64,000 bases of DNA from Paratinospora sagittata (GCA_035771175.1 CM069605.1:20042288-20106287); one strand, 5' to 3'. Positions 46,934 through 59,179 are shown, counted from the first letter of the stretch. The notes: generated by a model from the sequence alone, not told the origin. Numbers and translations are program-made.

Positions 46934-49828
46934 TGTGGCGACCCCGCGCCCCGGACCACAAACCCCGTAGGGAATGACATGCGGAATTCCGGGGCTGGAC
47001 GCCCGGCGTAGGCATCTCCGACGACTCATCAACTCCCATGAGGTGGTTGAGACCCTACGAGCCTTATCTCAAACAACGACATAATGTCAAAAGGTACTAA
47101 ACAAAACTACCCACCGTATTAATCATCATAGACAAGAGATAATCCATAAAAATGAACCTTAAATAAAATCAAAATCCCTACAGTCCATTAAAATTGACAT
47201 ACACATAAAGTCCAAAATTGTGGATACAAATAAAAACCGTCATATGCCCGCATGGTCTATCTAACAAGTCCCAACTCACCCATACTACAATGTGGTAAGT
47301 ATTGTAATTACATAATCCAAAATATAATACTTCATAATTTAAAACACAGTTCAATCAAAATGCCTCTCAACTCACATCGAGGCTTTGGATTCTCTCGCAG
47401 GCAAGGCCCTCAAGATATGACTACTCCTTTGCCCTTATTCGGGACAGAAGGACCTGAAAGAGAAAAATGAGGGTGAGCCAACGGTGCCCAGTGAATAGAA
47501 TTCAAATATGCTATCAATACTCATCAATAAATATCATGTATGCATGTCAATGTGTAGCATGATTAAAAGCTCATAACATATAGATATCAAGCATTTATAA
47601 TAAGTTCGATGCAAGTAAAAGCTTATCAATTTGGATCCATATTCAACATGCATTGGGTTACTAGTGCACGTCTGTTTCACCGTACCGTTGACCCCAATCA
47701 TGTTTATTTGGGGTTACTAGTGCACGTCTATTTCACCGTACCGTTGACCCCAATCATTTTCTTTCCTAAAACCCTCCTATGACAAGGTTAAGTCCCCCTA
47801 TTAGCCAGATAGATGGGCCCAACCAAAGTCATAAGGTTTTCTCAAATCAATGCATCATTCAAAACATTAGAACACATTCATGCTTTCAACATACAATATA
47901 TATAAGTGATATGACGACATAAAATATATAATCATAAATGAAGTCTACTCTCAACCAAGCCTCGCGAGAGTATTTAACCACACACGACCACCAAACCGAA
48001 TCAACCCAATCAAGATCCTGAAACATTCATCAATATCCTACCATACATCAATTTATATGCCCAATCACATAGACATTACACATCAACCCTAAATCAGCCC
48101 ACATATAGACAATAGGCCTAAATCCCATCTAATCCCATCATTCAACTCAAATCACATGACTTAGGCCTCTAATGCATAGTTCTCATTCATAAACCATTCT
48201 ATTAATCAAAAATACTGATTTTCAATTCCTTAGGCATAAACATGCCCAAATTGGGTCACTTGATCACAAGTAGGCCTAACCCATGATATGGTCACAACCA
48301 CCAAATTAGTAGCATAATCAACCCTAATCATGCTTAATTAAACATAAGTTGCATCAATTCAATGATTCTAGGCCAAAAGCATCAAAAGCCCTAAAATATG
48401 AAATTTTTCATACTTAGGCCATATTGTCGATTTACACTAGGTCACCATGTTCAGCCATGTATATCACTGACTTTGCATCATGGGTTCATCAACAATGGCA
48501 ACTAGGTCAACATAGTTGACATGCAAGCTATTTGGAAAGGTCTAAGTTCATATTCTAAATTTGGGTATAATACAAGCAACCCTACCAATTTTTCATTTAA
48601 TATTCTGTTCAGATGTATCAATCTATCAACAGAAATAGGTAATCACAAAATCAACCATACAAATTGAATTATGTGAAGAAACAAACCTTCTGTCCAAATA
48701 TCAGCCCAATCCAACGGTGGACCGAAAAGATAAGTATCTTTGATGAACAAGTCTCTAATCAGACAATTTCTCCTTTCCTGCTGCGAATACTCAAACTCAG
48801 ATGACTATATCACACCACATACTTAACATATAAACATCTCCACCGTTCTGACTTTAGAAATATCCGTTTAAACTACATATCCAAATTTCATATCCATCAA
48901 ACAGTAGATTGAGGAGATCTATATGTTTGAGCGAAATGGTGCGAGAAATCCAGAATTTCCGACCAGCTTTGTTTGAGAGGTTAGATCTCTTAGACGAAAC
49001 ACCTAATAATGATCTCCACCCTTACGAATGCAGAAATATCAGTTTTACACTACATACCCAAATTTGATATCCATCCAACGGTAGATTGAGGAGATCTATA
49101 AGTTTGAGCGAAACGAATCCAGACTTTCCGACCAGCTTTGTTTGAGAGGTTAGATCTCTTAGATGAAACCTCTAATCAAGATCTCCACCGTTCAGAATGC
49201 AGAACCATAAGCTACGAACTTGCTGACAAAATTTGAGCTCAATCTGACCATATATCCCTATGATCCATCACTTTGATGAAAATATTGCAGAGATTTTCCT
49301 CAAGCAACTTCTCTTTTCTTTCTCTTCTTCTTTCCTTTCTCTTCTTTTCTTTTATTTTTTTCCTTTCTCTCCACTCACCTCACTTTCTAGCACATTCTTG
49401 GAGAAGAGAAGTGGGCATGGGACACTTGTCCACTTTCATGCACCAACCTTCACATGTGTTGGTCTCATACTACCCATACCAACCACATGTACTTTAACCA
49501 ATCTCATGCTTCCATGTATTTAAATGTCCAATCCATTTAATACACCAAATTCTTATTCTCATTTATCCTTTTATTCAATCAATCCTAACCGATATCAATT
49601 CATGGTTTAATGAACCCATGCATAAATAATAACATACGCATTATACTTTAATTTAACATGACCCATATGCAATTTATAATACACATATTTATATACATTA
49701 TCAAGCATCAACTATACAAACATTAAACAACCATCAAACAAACACCAACCATATCAAGGCAACGCATAGAGTTTGGGCAAAGTGCAATTGGGTTATGGGC
49801 TAGATGAAATAATTTTTGGGGCGTCACA
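46934..49828 (-). mobile_element. Solo LTR, B subtype, 2895 bp
   Basis: On the minus strand it runs TGTGACGCCCC to GGGTCGCCACA, with perfect TG...CA ends and a 5-bp target duplication. It matches the 5' LTR of element B (no minisatellite; GGATTATCTCTTGTC; CTCGTAGGG). It formed by recombination between the two LTRs of a full element, removing the internal region. It carries its own tandem duplication of about 170 bp (48835-49011 and 49012-49180). Its pyrimidine-rich stretch at 49300-49375 is the complement of the purine tract of the other LTRs. It holds no gene. Confidence 0.96.
48835..49180 (-). repeat. Tandem duplication of ~170 bp inside the solo LTR
   Basis: Two adjacent copies each contain GTAGATTGAGGAGATCTATA and CCAGCTTTGTTTGAGAGG. 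Other LTRs of the family have one copy. The two copies differ at many positions, so the duplication is not very recent or was already present before insertion. Confidence 0.85.
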
Positions 49829-52800
49829 GTAATTGATTAAGATCAAGAATCAAACAAACCAAGTGTTGATTTATGAAATTGATTCAGTATGGTATAACTT
49901 TAACACATGAACCGATATCACAAGATATTTATGTAACCACTAAACAAGATACAGTGCTATGACGATCAAAAATGGTTTCACAAACACTATTCAAAACGAA
50001 ATCAATTTTCAAGATATATGAAATTTTGGTCATTAAGCATAAGTGGAGTAAATAGCTTATCACCTAAGTCACATTCTATGATGTTGACCATTTTGATCTT
50101 TGGCTCAAGGATGTTAAGCCTTAAATCATGAGCATCCGCTCTGATACGACTTGCTAGCCCAGTATTATAGTCGAAGAGGGGGGGTAAATTGGACTTTGCA
50201 GATTTTTGCGTTACCTTTCGGTTAATATTGTTAAACAGATATAGTGCACAATAGGTAACAATCAAAATAAAATAATGTAGGAAAGATAATTCGACACAGA
50301 GATTTAGAGTGGTACAGTTCTCCTTAAACCTATGTCCACTACCGAATCACTGCGATCAAGATTTTGCAATACACTATTCGCTAGTCAACTTACGGGTGTA
50401 ACTAGAAGTCGTATACAAAAGCCAACAAAAAGGCTTGGCTCAAAGCCTTACACTAACCAACATAAGGGCTTGGTTAGAAAGCAACACATGCTTACCTACA
50501 CAAGGGCTTGGTTAGAAAGCCATATTTTAGCCTACACAAGGGCTTGCCTAGAAAGTTATATTATATTAAGCATACAATATTGAATGAATTAACACTACTC
50601 CAACCACAATGATTTAAATGATGCAATGTGTTAAAATATTTTTTCTCAAATATGCAATCCATTCAAATATATATGATATGAACTCAAGAATCGAATGTGC
50701 ACACGTATCTAGATATTGATTGTAACAATGATATGTTCAAAGCACAAGCATCAATATATAATGATGATTAAAACTTGACGATACTAAAAGTGTAATTGAT
50801 TAAGATCAAGAATCAAACAAACCAAATGTTGATTTATGAAATCGATTCAGTATGGTATAACCTTAACACATGAATCGATACCACAAGATATTTATGAAAC
50901 CACTAAACAAGAAACTGTGATATGACGATCAAAAATGGTTTCACAAACACTATTCAAAACGAAATCAATTTTCAAGATATGTGAAATTTTGGTTATTAAG
51001 CATAAGTGGAGTAAATAGGTTATCACTTAAGTCACATTCTATGGTGTTGACCATTTTGATCTTTGGCTCAAGGATGTTAAGCCTTAAATCATGAGCATCC
51101 GCTCTGATACGACTTGCTAACCCAATATTATAGTCTAAGAGGGGGGGTAAATTGGACTTAGCAGATTTTTGCGTTATCTTTCGGTTAATATAGTTAATCA
51201 GATATAGTGGAGAATAGGTAACAATTAAAATAAAAAAAATGTAGGAAAGATAATTGGACACAGATATTTAGAGTGGTACAGTTCTCGTTGAACCTATGTC
51301 CATTACCTAATCACTGCGATCAAGATTTTGCAATACACTATTGGCTAGTCAACTTACGGGCGTTACTACAAGTCGTATACAAAAGCCAGCACAAAGGCTT
51401 GGCTCAAAGCCTTACACTAACCAACATAAGGGCTTGGTTAGATAGCCATATTTTAGCCTACACAAGGGCATGCCTAGAAAGTCACACTATAACCAACTTA
51501 CGGGTGTGGTTACGAGCAATACAATGTATGGTATATTCCCAATTGACAAACACGCCAACCATTCATCAAGATTACGAATGACGATGAGAAGTGTTCTACA
51601 ACACTCTCAACAATATTAAGCTTACAATATTGAATGAATTACCACTACTATTCCAACCACAATGATTTAAATGATGCAATGTGTTGAAATAATTTTTCTC
51701 AAATATGCAATACATTCAAAAATATATGATATGAACTCAAGAATCGAACGTGCACACGTATCTAGATATTGATTCTAACAATGATATGTTTAAAGCACAA
51801 GAATCAATATATAATGATGATTAAAACCTGACGATTCTAAAAGTGTAATTTATTTAGATCAAGAATCAAACAAACCAAGCGTCGATTTATGAACTCGGTT
51901 CAGTATAGTTTATCTTTTACACATTAAATCGATACCACAAGATATTTATGAAACCACTAAACAAGATACTGTGCTATGACGATCAAAAAAGGTTTCACAA
52001 ACACTATTCAAAAAGAAATCAATTTTCAAGATATATGAAATTTTGGTCATTAAGCATAGGTGGAGTAAATAGGTGATCACCTAAGGCACATTTTATGGTG
52101 TTGACCATTTTGATCTTTCGCTCAAGGATGTTAAGCCTTACATCATGAGCATCCGCTCTAATACCACTTGCTAGCCCAGTGTTATATTCCAAAAGGGTTT
52201 AAATTGGACTCGGCAGATTTTTGCGTTACCTTTCGGTTTATATAGTTAAACAGATATAGTGCACAATAGGTAACAATCAAAAGAAAAAAATGTAGTAAAG
52301 ATAATTGGACACAGAGATTTAGAGAGGTATAGTTCTCCTTTAACCTATGTCCACTACCGAATCACTGCGATCAAGATTTTGCAATACACTATTCGCTAGT
52401 CAACTTACGGGCGTGACTAGAAGTCGTATACAAAAGCCAGCACAAAGGCTTGGCTCAAAGCCTCACACTAACCAACATCAGGGTTGGGTTAGAAAGCAAC
52501 ACATGCTTACTTACACAAGGGCTTGGTTAGAAAGCCATATTTTAGCCTACACAAGGGCTTGCCTAGAAAGTCACACTATAACCAACTTACGGGTGTGGTT
52601 ACGAGCTATACAATAGTATGGTATATTCCCAATTGACAAACACGTCAACGATACATCAAGATTACGAATGACGATGAGAAGTGTTCTACAACACTCTCAA
52701 CAATATTAAGCTTACAATATTGAATGAATTAACACTACTATTCCAACCACAATGATTTAAATGATACAATGTGTTGAAATAATTTTTCTCAAATATGCAA

Positions 52801-55800
52801 TCCATTCAAATATATATGAAATGAATTCAAGAATCAATTGTGCACACGTATCTAGATATTGATTCTAACAACGATATGTTTAAAGCACAAGAATCAATAT
52901 ATAATGATGATTAAAACTTGACGATTGTAAAAGTGTAATTGATTAAGATCAAGAATCAAACAAACCAAGTGTTGATTTATGAAATTGATTCAGTATAGTA
53001 TAACTTCAACACATGAATCGATACCACAAGATATTTATGAAACCACTAAACAAGATATTGTGATATGACGAACAAAAAGGGTTTCACAAAGACAATTCAA
53101 AACGAAATCAATTTTCAAGATATTTGAGATTTTGGCCATTAAGCATAAGTTGAGTAAATAGGTTATCACCTAAGTCACATTCTATGGTGTTGACCAATTT
53201 GTTCTTTGCCTCAAGGATGTTAAGCCTTAAATCATGAGCATCCGCTCTGATACCGCTTGCTAGCCCAATATTATAGTCCAAGAGGGGGGGTAAATTGGAC
53301 TTGGCAGATTTTGGCGTTACCTTTCGGTTAATGTAGTTAAACAGATATAGTGCACAATAGGTAACAATAAAAATAAAAAAATGTAGGCAAGATAAATGGT
53401 ACAGTTCTCCTTGAACCTATGTCCACTACCTAATCACTGCGATCAAGATTTTTCAATACACTATTGGCTAGTCAAGGCGTGACTAGAAGTCGTATACAAA
53501 AGCCAGCACAAAGGCTTGGCTCAAAGCCTTACACTAACCAACTTAAGGGCATGGTTAGAAAGCCATATTCTAGCCTACACAAGGGCATGCCTAGAAAGTC
53601 ACACTATAACCAACTCGCGGGTGTGGTTACCAGCTATATAATAGTATGGTATATTCCCAATTGACAAACACGTCAACGATACATCAAGATTACGAACGAC
53701 GATGAGGAGTGTTCTACAACACTCTCAACAATATTAAGCTTACAATATTGAATGAATTAACACTACTATTCCAACCACAATGATTTAAATGATGCAATGT
53801 GTTGAAATAATTTTTCTCAAATATGCAATCCATTCAAATATATGTGATACAAACTCAAGAATCGAATGTGCACAAGTATCTTGATATTGATTCTAACAAT
53901 GATATGTTTAAAGCACAAGAATCAATATATAATGATGATTAAAACTTGACGATTCTAAAAGTGTAAATGATTAAGATCAAGAATAAAAAAACCAAGCGTT
54001 GATTTATGAAATAGATTCAGTATAGTATAACTTTAACACATGAATCGATACCACAAGATATTTATGAAACCACTGAACAAGATGCTCTGATATGACGATC
54101 AAAAAGGGTTTCACAAACACTATTCAAAACGAAATCAATTTTCAAGATATATGAAATTTTGGTCATTAAGCATAAGTGGAGTAAATAGGTTATGACCTAA
54201 GTCACATTTTATGGTGTTGACCATTTTGATCATTGGCTCAAGGATGTTAAGCCTTAAATCATGAGCATCCGCTCTGATACCACTTGCTAGCCCAGTATTA
54301 TAGTCCATGAGGGGGGGTAAATTGACCTTGACAGATTTTTGCGTTACCTTTCGGTTAATATAGTTAAACAGATATAGTGCACAATAGGTAACAATCAGAA
54401 TAAAAAAAATGTAGGAAAGATAAATGGACACAGAGATTAAGAGTGGTACAGTTCTCCTTCAACCTATGTTCACTACCATATCACTGTGATCAAGATTTTG
54501 CAATACACTATTGGCTAGTCAACTTACGGGCGTGACTAGAAGTCGTATACAAAAGCCAGCACAAAGGCTTGGCTCAAAGCCTTACACTAACCAACATAAG
54601 GGCTTGGTTAGAAAGCAACACACAGTTACCTAAACAAGGCCTTGGTTAGAAAGCCATATTCTAGCCTACACAAGGGCTTGCCGAAAAAGTCACACTATAA
54701 ACAACTTACGGGTATGGTACGAGCTATACAATAGTATGGTATATTCCCAGTTAACAAACACGTCAACCATACATCAAGATTACGAATGACGATGAGAAGC
54801 GTTCTACAACACTCTCAACAATATTAAGCTTACAATATTGAATGAATTAACACTACTATTCCAACCACAATGATTTAAATGATACAATGTGTTGAAATGA
54901 TTTTTCTCCAATTTGCAATCCATTCGAATATATATGATATGAATTCAAGAATCGAATATGCACACGTATCTAGATATTGATTCTAACAATAATATGTTTG
55001 AAGCACAAGAATCAATAAATAATGATGATTAAAACTTGACGATTCTAAAAATGTAATTGATTATGATCAAGAATCAAACAAACCAAGTGTTGATTTATGA
55101 AATCGATTCAATATAGTATAACTTTAACACATGAATCGATACCACAAGATATTTATGAAACCACTAAACAAGATACTTTGATATGACGTCAAAACGGGTT
55201 TCACAAACACAATTCAAAACGAAATCAATTTTCAAGAAATTTGATATTTTGGTCATTAAGCATAAGTTGAGTAAATAGGTTACCACCTAAGTCACATTCG
55301 ATGGTGTTGACCATTTTGATCTTTGGCTCAAGGATGTTAAGCCTTAAATCATGAGAATTCGTTCTGATACCACTCGCTAGCCCAATATTATAGTCCAAAA
55401 GGGGGGGTAAATTGGACTTGGCAGATTTTGGCGTTACCTTTCGGTTAATGTAGTTAAACAGATATAGTGCACAATAGGTAACAATCAAAATAAAAAAAAT
55501 GTAGGCAAGATAAATGGACATAGAGATTTAGAGTGGTACAGTTCTACTTGAACCTATGTCCACTACCTAATCACTACGATCAAGATTTTACAATACACTA
55601 TTGGCTAGTCAAGTCATGACTAGAAGTCGTATACAAAAGCCAGCACAAAGGCTTGGCTCAAAGCCTTACACTGACCAACATAATAGCATGGATAGAAAGC
55701 CATATTCTAGCCTACACAAGGGCATGCCTAGAAAGTCACACTATAACCAACTTACGGGTGTGGTTACGAGCTATACAATTGTATGGTATATTCCTGATTG

Positions 55801-56753
55801 ACAAACACGTCAACGATACATCAAGATTACGAACGACGATGAGGAGTGTTCTACAACACTCTCAACAATATTAAGCTTACAATATTGAATGAATTAACAC
55901 TACTATTCCAACCACAATTGTTTAAATGATGCAATGTGGTGAAATAATTCTTCTCAAATATGCAATCCTTTGAAATATATATGATATGAACTCAAGAATC
56001 GAATGTGCACACGTATCTAGATATTGATGCGAACAATGATATGTTTAAAGCACAAGAATCAATATATAATGATGATTAAAACTTGACGATTGTAAAAGTG
56101 TAATGATTAAGATCTAGAATCAAACAAGCCAAGTGTTGATTTATGAAATCGATTCGGTATAGTATAACTTTAACACATGAATCGATACCACAAGATATTT
56201 ATGAAACCACTAAACAAGATATTGTGATATGACGATCAAAAAGGGTTTCACAAACACAATTCAAAACGTAATCAATTTTCAAGATATATGAAATTTTGGT
56301 CATTAAGCATAAGTGGAGTAAATAGGTTATCACCTAAGTCACATTCTATGGTGTTGACCATTTTGATCTTTGGCTCAAGGATGTTAAGCCTTAAATCATG
56401 AGCATCCGCTCTGATACCACTTGCTAGCCCAATATTATAGTTCAAGAGGGGGGGTAAATTGGACTTGACAGATTTTTGCGTTACCTTTCGGTTAATATAG
56501 TTAAACAGATATAGTGCACAATATGTAACAATCAAAATAAAAAAAATGTAGGCAAGATAAATGGAGACAGAGATTTAGAGTGGTACAGTTCTCCTTGAAC
56601 CTATGTCCACTACCTAATCACAGCGATCAAGATTTTACAATACACTATTGGCTAGTCAAGTCGGGACTAGAAGTTGTATACAAAAGCGAGCACAAAGGCT
56701 TGGCTCAAAGCCTTACACTAACCAACGTAAGGGCATGGTTAGAAAGCCATATT
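49829..56753 (+). repeat. SAT1 satellite array, block e (about 6.5 monomers)
   Basis: Monomer landmark near 50345, 51318, 52365, 53440, 54480, 55570 and 56620. Monomers here vary more in length (about 973-1090 bp) through loss of a 36-bp subrepeat or small deletions. One deletion near 50556 removes the 3' subrepeats and following sequence. The monomers near 53.1 and 55.2 kb share variants not found in the one between them. The array ends at 56753 in a subrepeat, at the join with SAT2. There is no gene. Confidence 0.94.
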
Positions 56754-56770
56754 CTAGTCAAGTCGGGACT
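56754..56770 (+). other. Templated filler at the SAT1/SAT2 junction
   Basis: CTAGTCAAGTCGGGACT is an exact copy of 56652-56668, about 100 bp upstream. It sits between SAT1 (CATATT) and the first SAT2 base (CTATAGCGCG). Confidence 0.85.
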
Positions 56771-57788
56771 CTATAGCGCGCTATCCCTTTTGATATCTTG
56801 CTATAAAGTTGTTGCCGTGATCTTTCCAATTTTAGTAAAATGGGCAATAGAGCGCGATAGGCCTTGATAACACGTTATCGAAAAGTCTGAAATACTCGAG
56901 CTCTCGGGTTTGTGTATATCGACCTGCTATAGCCTGCTATCTGCCAATAGAGAACATCATACACAACCCAATAACACGCTATCAACGTCTGAGACAAAAA
57001 TTTGATATTCCAAACGAGAAAAATGTGGGCACTTTTGCATGCTCGATTTTTCTATTCCTTACACAGTTTTACCAGGTTATCTTAATTGAAATATTCTTTA
57101 TTAACACCTAGATGATTCTCATTGTCTCGCATGCCCAAAACAACTTTAGATTAAACAATGTTTTGAATTCAAATCATTTTGTACTCTCTTGCTCTTTAAC
57201 CTGTAACTTCTAATTTTATAAAACACTCATTCTCTGATTTTCAAAAATACAACACACACTATTTTTGCAAGTTAGATTGAGCTTTCCAAAGAGTTTTTCA
57301 AGAAAAGAAAGTAATGATTCTTGCATTTGCAAAAACAAGCTTTGAATTGAATCAAAATTGTAATCTGTTTTGATGATAACCTCATTGTTCAGCAAGTTCT
57401 TCATTATATCCCTTTTGTGCTTAGATTTGCAAAGGCCATCCATTGTTTTAAATTGTAAGTATATGAAGTTTTCTCTGTAAGATAACACATCAAAAAAGAA
57501 CACATCACCTGTATTGCATCAAGAACACATCAAACAATAGCTTTCGAAGTCTACAAAGATCAAGCTCGAAGAACGAAGACAAATCTCATGTCTAATGCAT
57601 TAGTTTGATCGTTGGTGTGTAGGGTAACCTCTCGATCAATCTCAGCACTAAAACTCTGAAAATTGCAATGTCTTCAAAATCACTTCGATATAGTATGTCA
57701 TTTTGAAAAAATGTTTTTCGAAAGGTTTCAATCATAATTTCAATGAGTTTTGAATTATTTAAAAGTGTTTAATCTTATTTCAAAATGC
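56771..57788 (+). repeat. SAT2 satellite, first copy
   Basis: Matches the tandem units at 60181-64000 in order, but is more diverged from them than they are from each other. It starts at the palindrome ATAGCGCGCTAT (56773-56784) and is cut near 57788 by element E. A roughly 25-bp insertion (ACCTGTATTGCATC) lies near 57508. The minus-strand open frame 57216-57503 has equivalents in the other units. Differences between them change many residues, so I treat it as non-coding. Confidence 0.88.
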
Positions 57789-58412
57789 ATGAACTGGTCT
57801 AGGCTACTGGTCTGGTTTTTACTTAACATTTAGACTGACTTTGGGAACGTCTGGTGATCCTTATCAGGGTCGGTATCACGACGTGCAAGGTTAGGACATT
57901 CAGTATTGCTTGTATAAGCTGGTAACTTTCAATAAGACCAACCAGATCAGTCTCCAGTTAAGAGGTGAGACACGAGGTCTGCTTAAATACCAATCACCTA
58001 GAGCAGCTCGCTGCCTCCCGTTCGCTATTTAAAAAGTTACCGAAGACAAGACCGAGTCTTGTTGAGCCAGATATTGACCAAAAATTCAGCATTACAACAG
58101 TCTAATACATGAACTCCAAATATACAGGTATAAATATAACAGTATGAACGTTATACGAAATAATGTTGGGTAAATGAATGGTAGACATAATAATAAATGA
58201 ATGTAAACTTTAATAAAAGTTATAAAACACGCAAACCTATGTTTCGTTCCCCACCTTCAGATAAAAACTTCTTCTTTCAGATCTGGCACTTTCCTTCGGA
58301 CAGAACTTCGTCGCATCGCACCTAGAGTCTTTAACAGTGAGTCTCAAAAGACTAAAAACTCAGAATTAGTGGAAAGGTGATTTGGTGTGAGGAATGAGAA
58401 ATGAGGAGGGTT

Positions 58413-58421
58413 CCTTATATA
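58413..58421 (-). promoter_or_regulatory. TATA box of element E LTR
   Basis: TATATAAGG on the minus strand, 27 bp downstream of the last GAANNTTC dyad. It is followed by a pyrimidine-rich CCTCCTCATTTCTCATTCC stretch, as is common around plant transcription starts. Confidence 0.65.
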
Positions 58422-58447
58422 GAGATTTTTGGCGCCTGAACGTGCCT

Positions 58448-58536
58448 GAACGTTCGGGCATACGCCTGAACATTCGGGCATGCACCTGAACGTTCGGGCA
58501 TGCGCCGAAACGTTCGGGCGTTGCACCTGAACGTTC
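58448..58536 (-). promoter_or_regulatory. Array of five GAANNTTC dyads (heat-shock-element-like) in element E U3
   Basis: GAACGTTC at 58448-58455, GAACATTC at 58468-58475, GAACGTTC at 58488-58495, AAACGTTC at 58508-58515 and GAACGTTC at 58529-58536. Spacing is 20, 20, 20 and 21 bp. Each sits in a roughly 16-bp dyad GCCTGAACGTTCGGGC. GAAnnTTC is the two-pentamer core of the heat-shock element bound by HSF. The dyads are separate rather than continuous, so strong HSF binding is not assured. The position just upstream of a TATA box fits an LTR enhancer. Function is an inference. Confidence 0.6.
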
Positions 58537-58570
58537 GGGCACGCGCCTGAAAAGGATTTCGCCCTCGAAA

Positions 58571-59088
58571 TTAGTTCAAGTAGTGATGATGGTTATCAGC
58601 TTGAGATTCACTGCCGGCGTCATCGTTTGCTAGTTCTGGGTAGGTCATGTATGGTCCCTGAATGGCACTGTGGCCAGTGGAATCCTCAACATCATGAAAC
58701 CATGGAGAGCAAATGGAGTCGGATTCGTCATCAAAAGATTCCAACCTTTGCTTAACAGATGTGGTGTAGGGCGTTGGTTGCGTCGTTTGAGGGGAGGTAG
58801 GTTGAGCGGTGGAATGCTTTTTCGTGCTCTTCCTCGAATCCGGCTGCCTGGCAATTTTGGTAGAAGGTGCTGCCAAGATGAGGGCAGGGGATTGTTTTGG
58901 GCAAGATTGTTACGAAAAAGCCATGCACGTTTTGGCGATAAGGATCGCTGTCTGTGTGGCGATGGAGTTGGTGATGCAAGGTAGTTGTGACTTGACTCTG
59001 ATTCTTGAGGAGTAACCACAGGTTGCCAAGGAGCCCACTGCGTGTGTGCATCACTATATCCATTGATATTATTTTCAGACATCTGCAT
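58571..59088 (-). pseudogene. Element E additional ORF between pol and 3' LTR
   Basis: Two overlapping open frames on the minus strand: 59088-58645 (147 aa, starts MQMSENNINGYSDAHTQW) and 58876-58571 (101 aa, ends DNHHHYLN). They read as one Ser/Pro/Thr- and Gln-rich, hydrophilic product broken by a frameshift, probably between 58876 and 58960. The C-terminal half is acidic (SFDDESDS). No membrane segment or known domain is visible. It starts about 90 bp after the chromodomain frame ends and finishes just before the pre-LTR motif. It could be an extra gene of the element, as some plant gypsy lineages carry, or chance coding. I do not recognise it. Confidence 0.45.
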
Positions 59089-59179
59089 AGTTATTCAAGT
59101 GAAACAATGTATTAAGATAGGTGTAAACAAAGTTCCATCATTTTATTGATAAGTTAAAATAGTACAGTGTATCGCATCA

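Larger units (their letters stand above)
57790..58541 (-). mobile_element. Element E: 3' LTR (about 750 bp)
   Basis: Lies downstream of the element E internal region on the minus strand. The upstream boundary follows the TTTCGAGGGCGAAATCC motif (about 58556-58573) that ends plant gypsy internal regions, and the LTR would start TGCCCGAACG. The other end, CCAGTTCA, meets SAT2 near 57788. U3 is short and filled by the GAACGTTC array. TATATAAGG follows at 58421-58413, and the rest would be R and U5. There is no second LTR in the window, so the boundaries are inferred from SAT2 alignment and motifs. Confidence 0.65.

Noticed and set aside
57216..57503. Minus-strand frame conserved in position in SAT2 units (MDSLCK...KLNLT type)
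   Set aside because: Copies differ at many amino-acid positions and show no domain; position is preserved simply because the unit is tandem.
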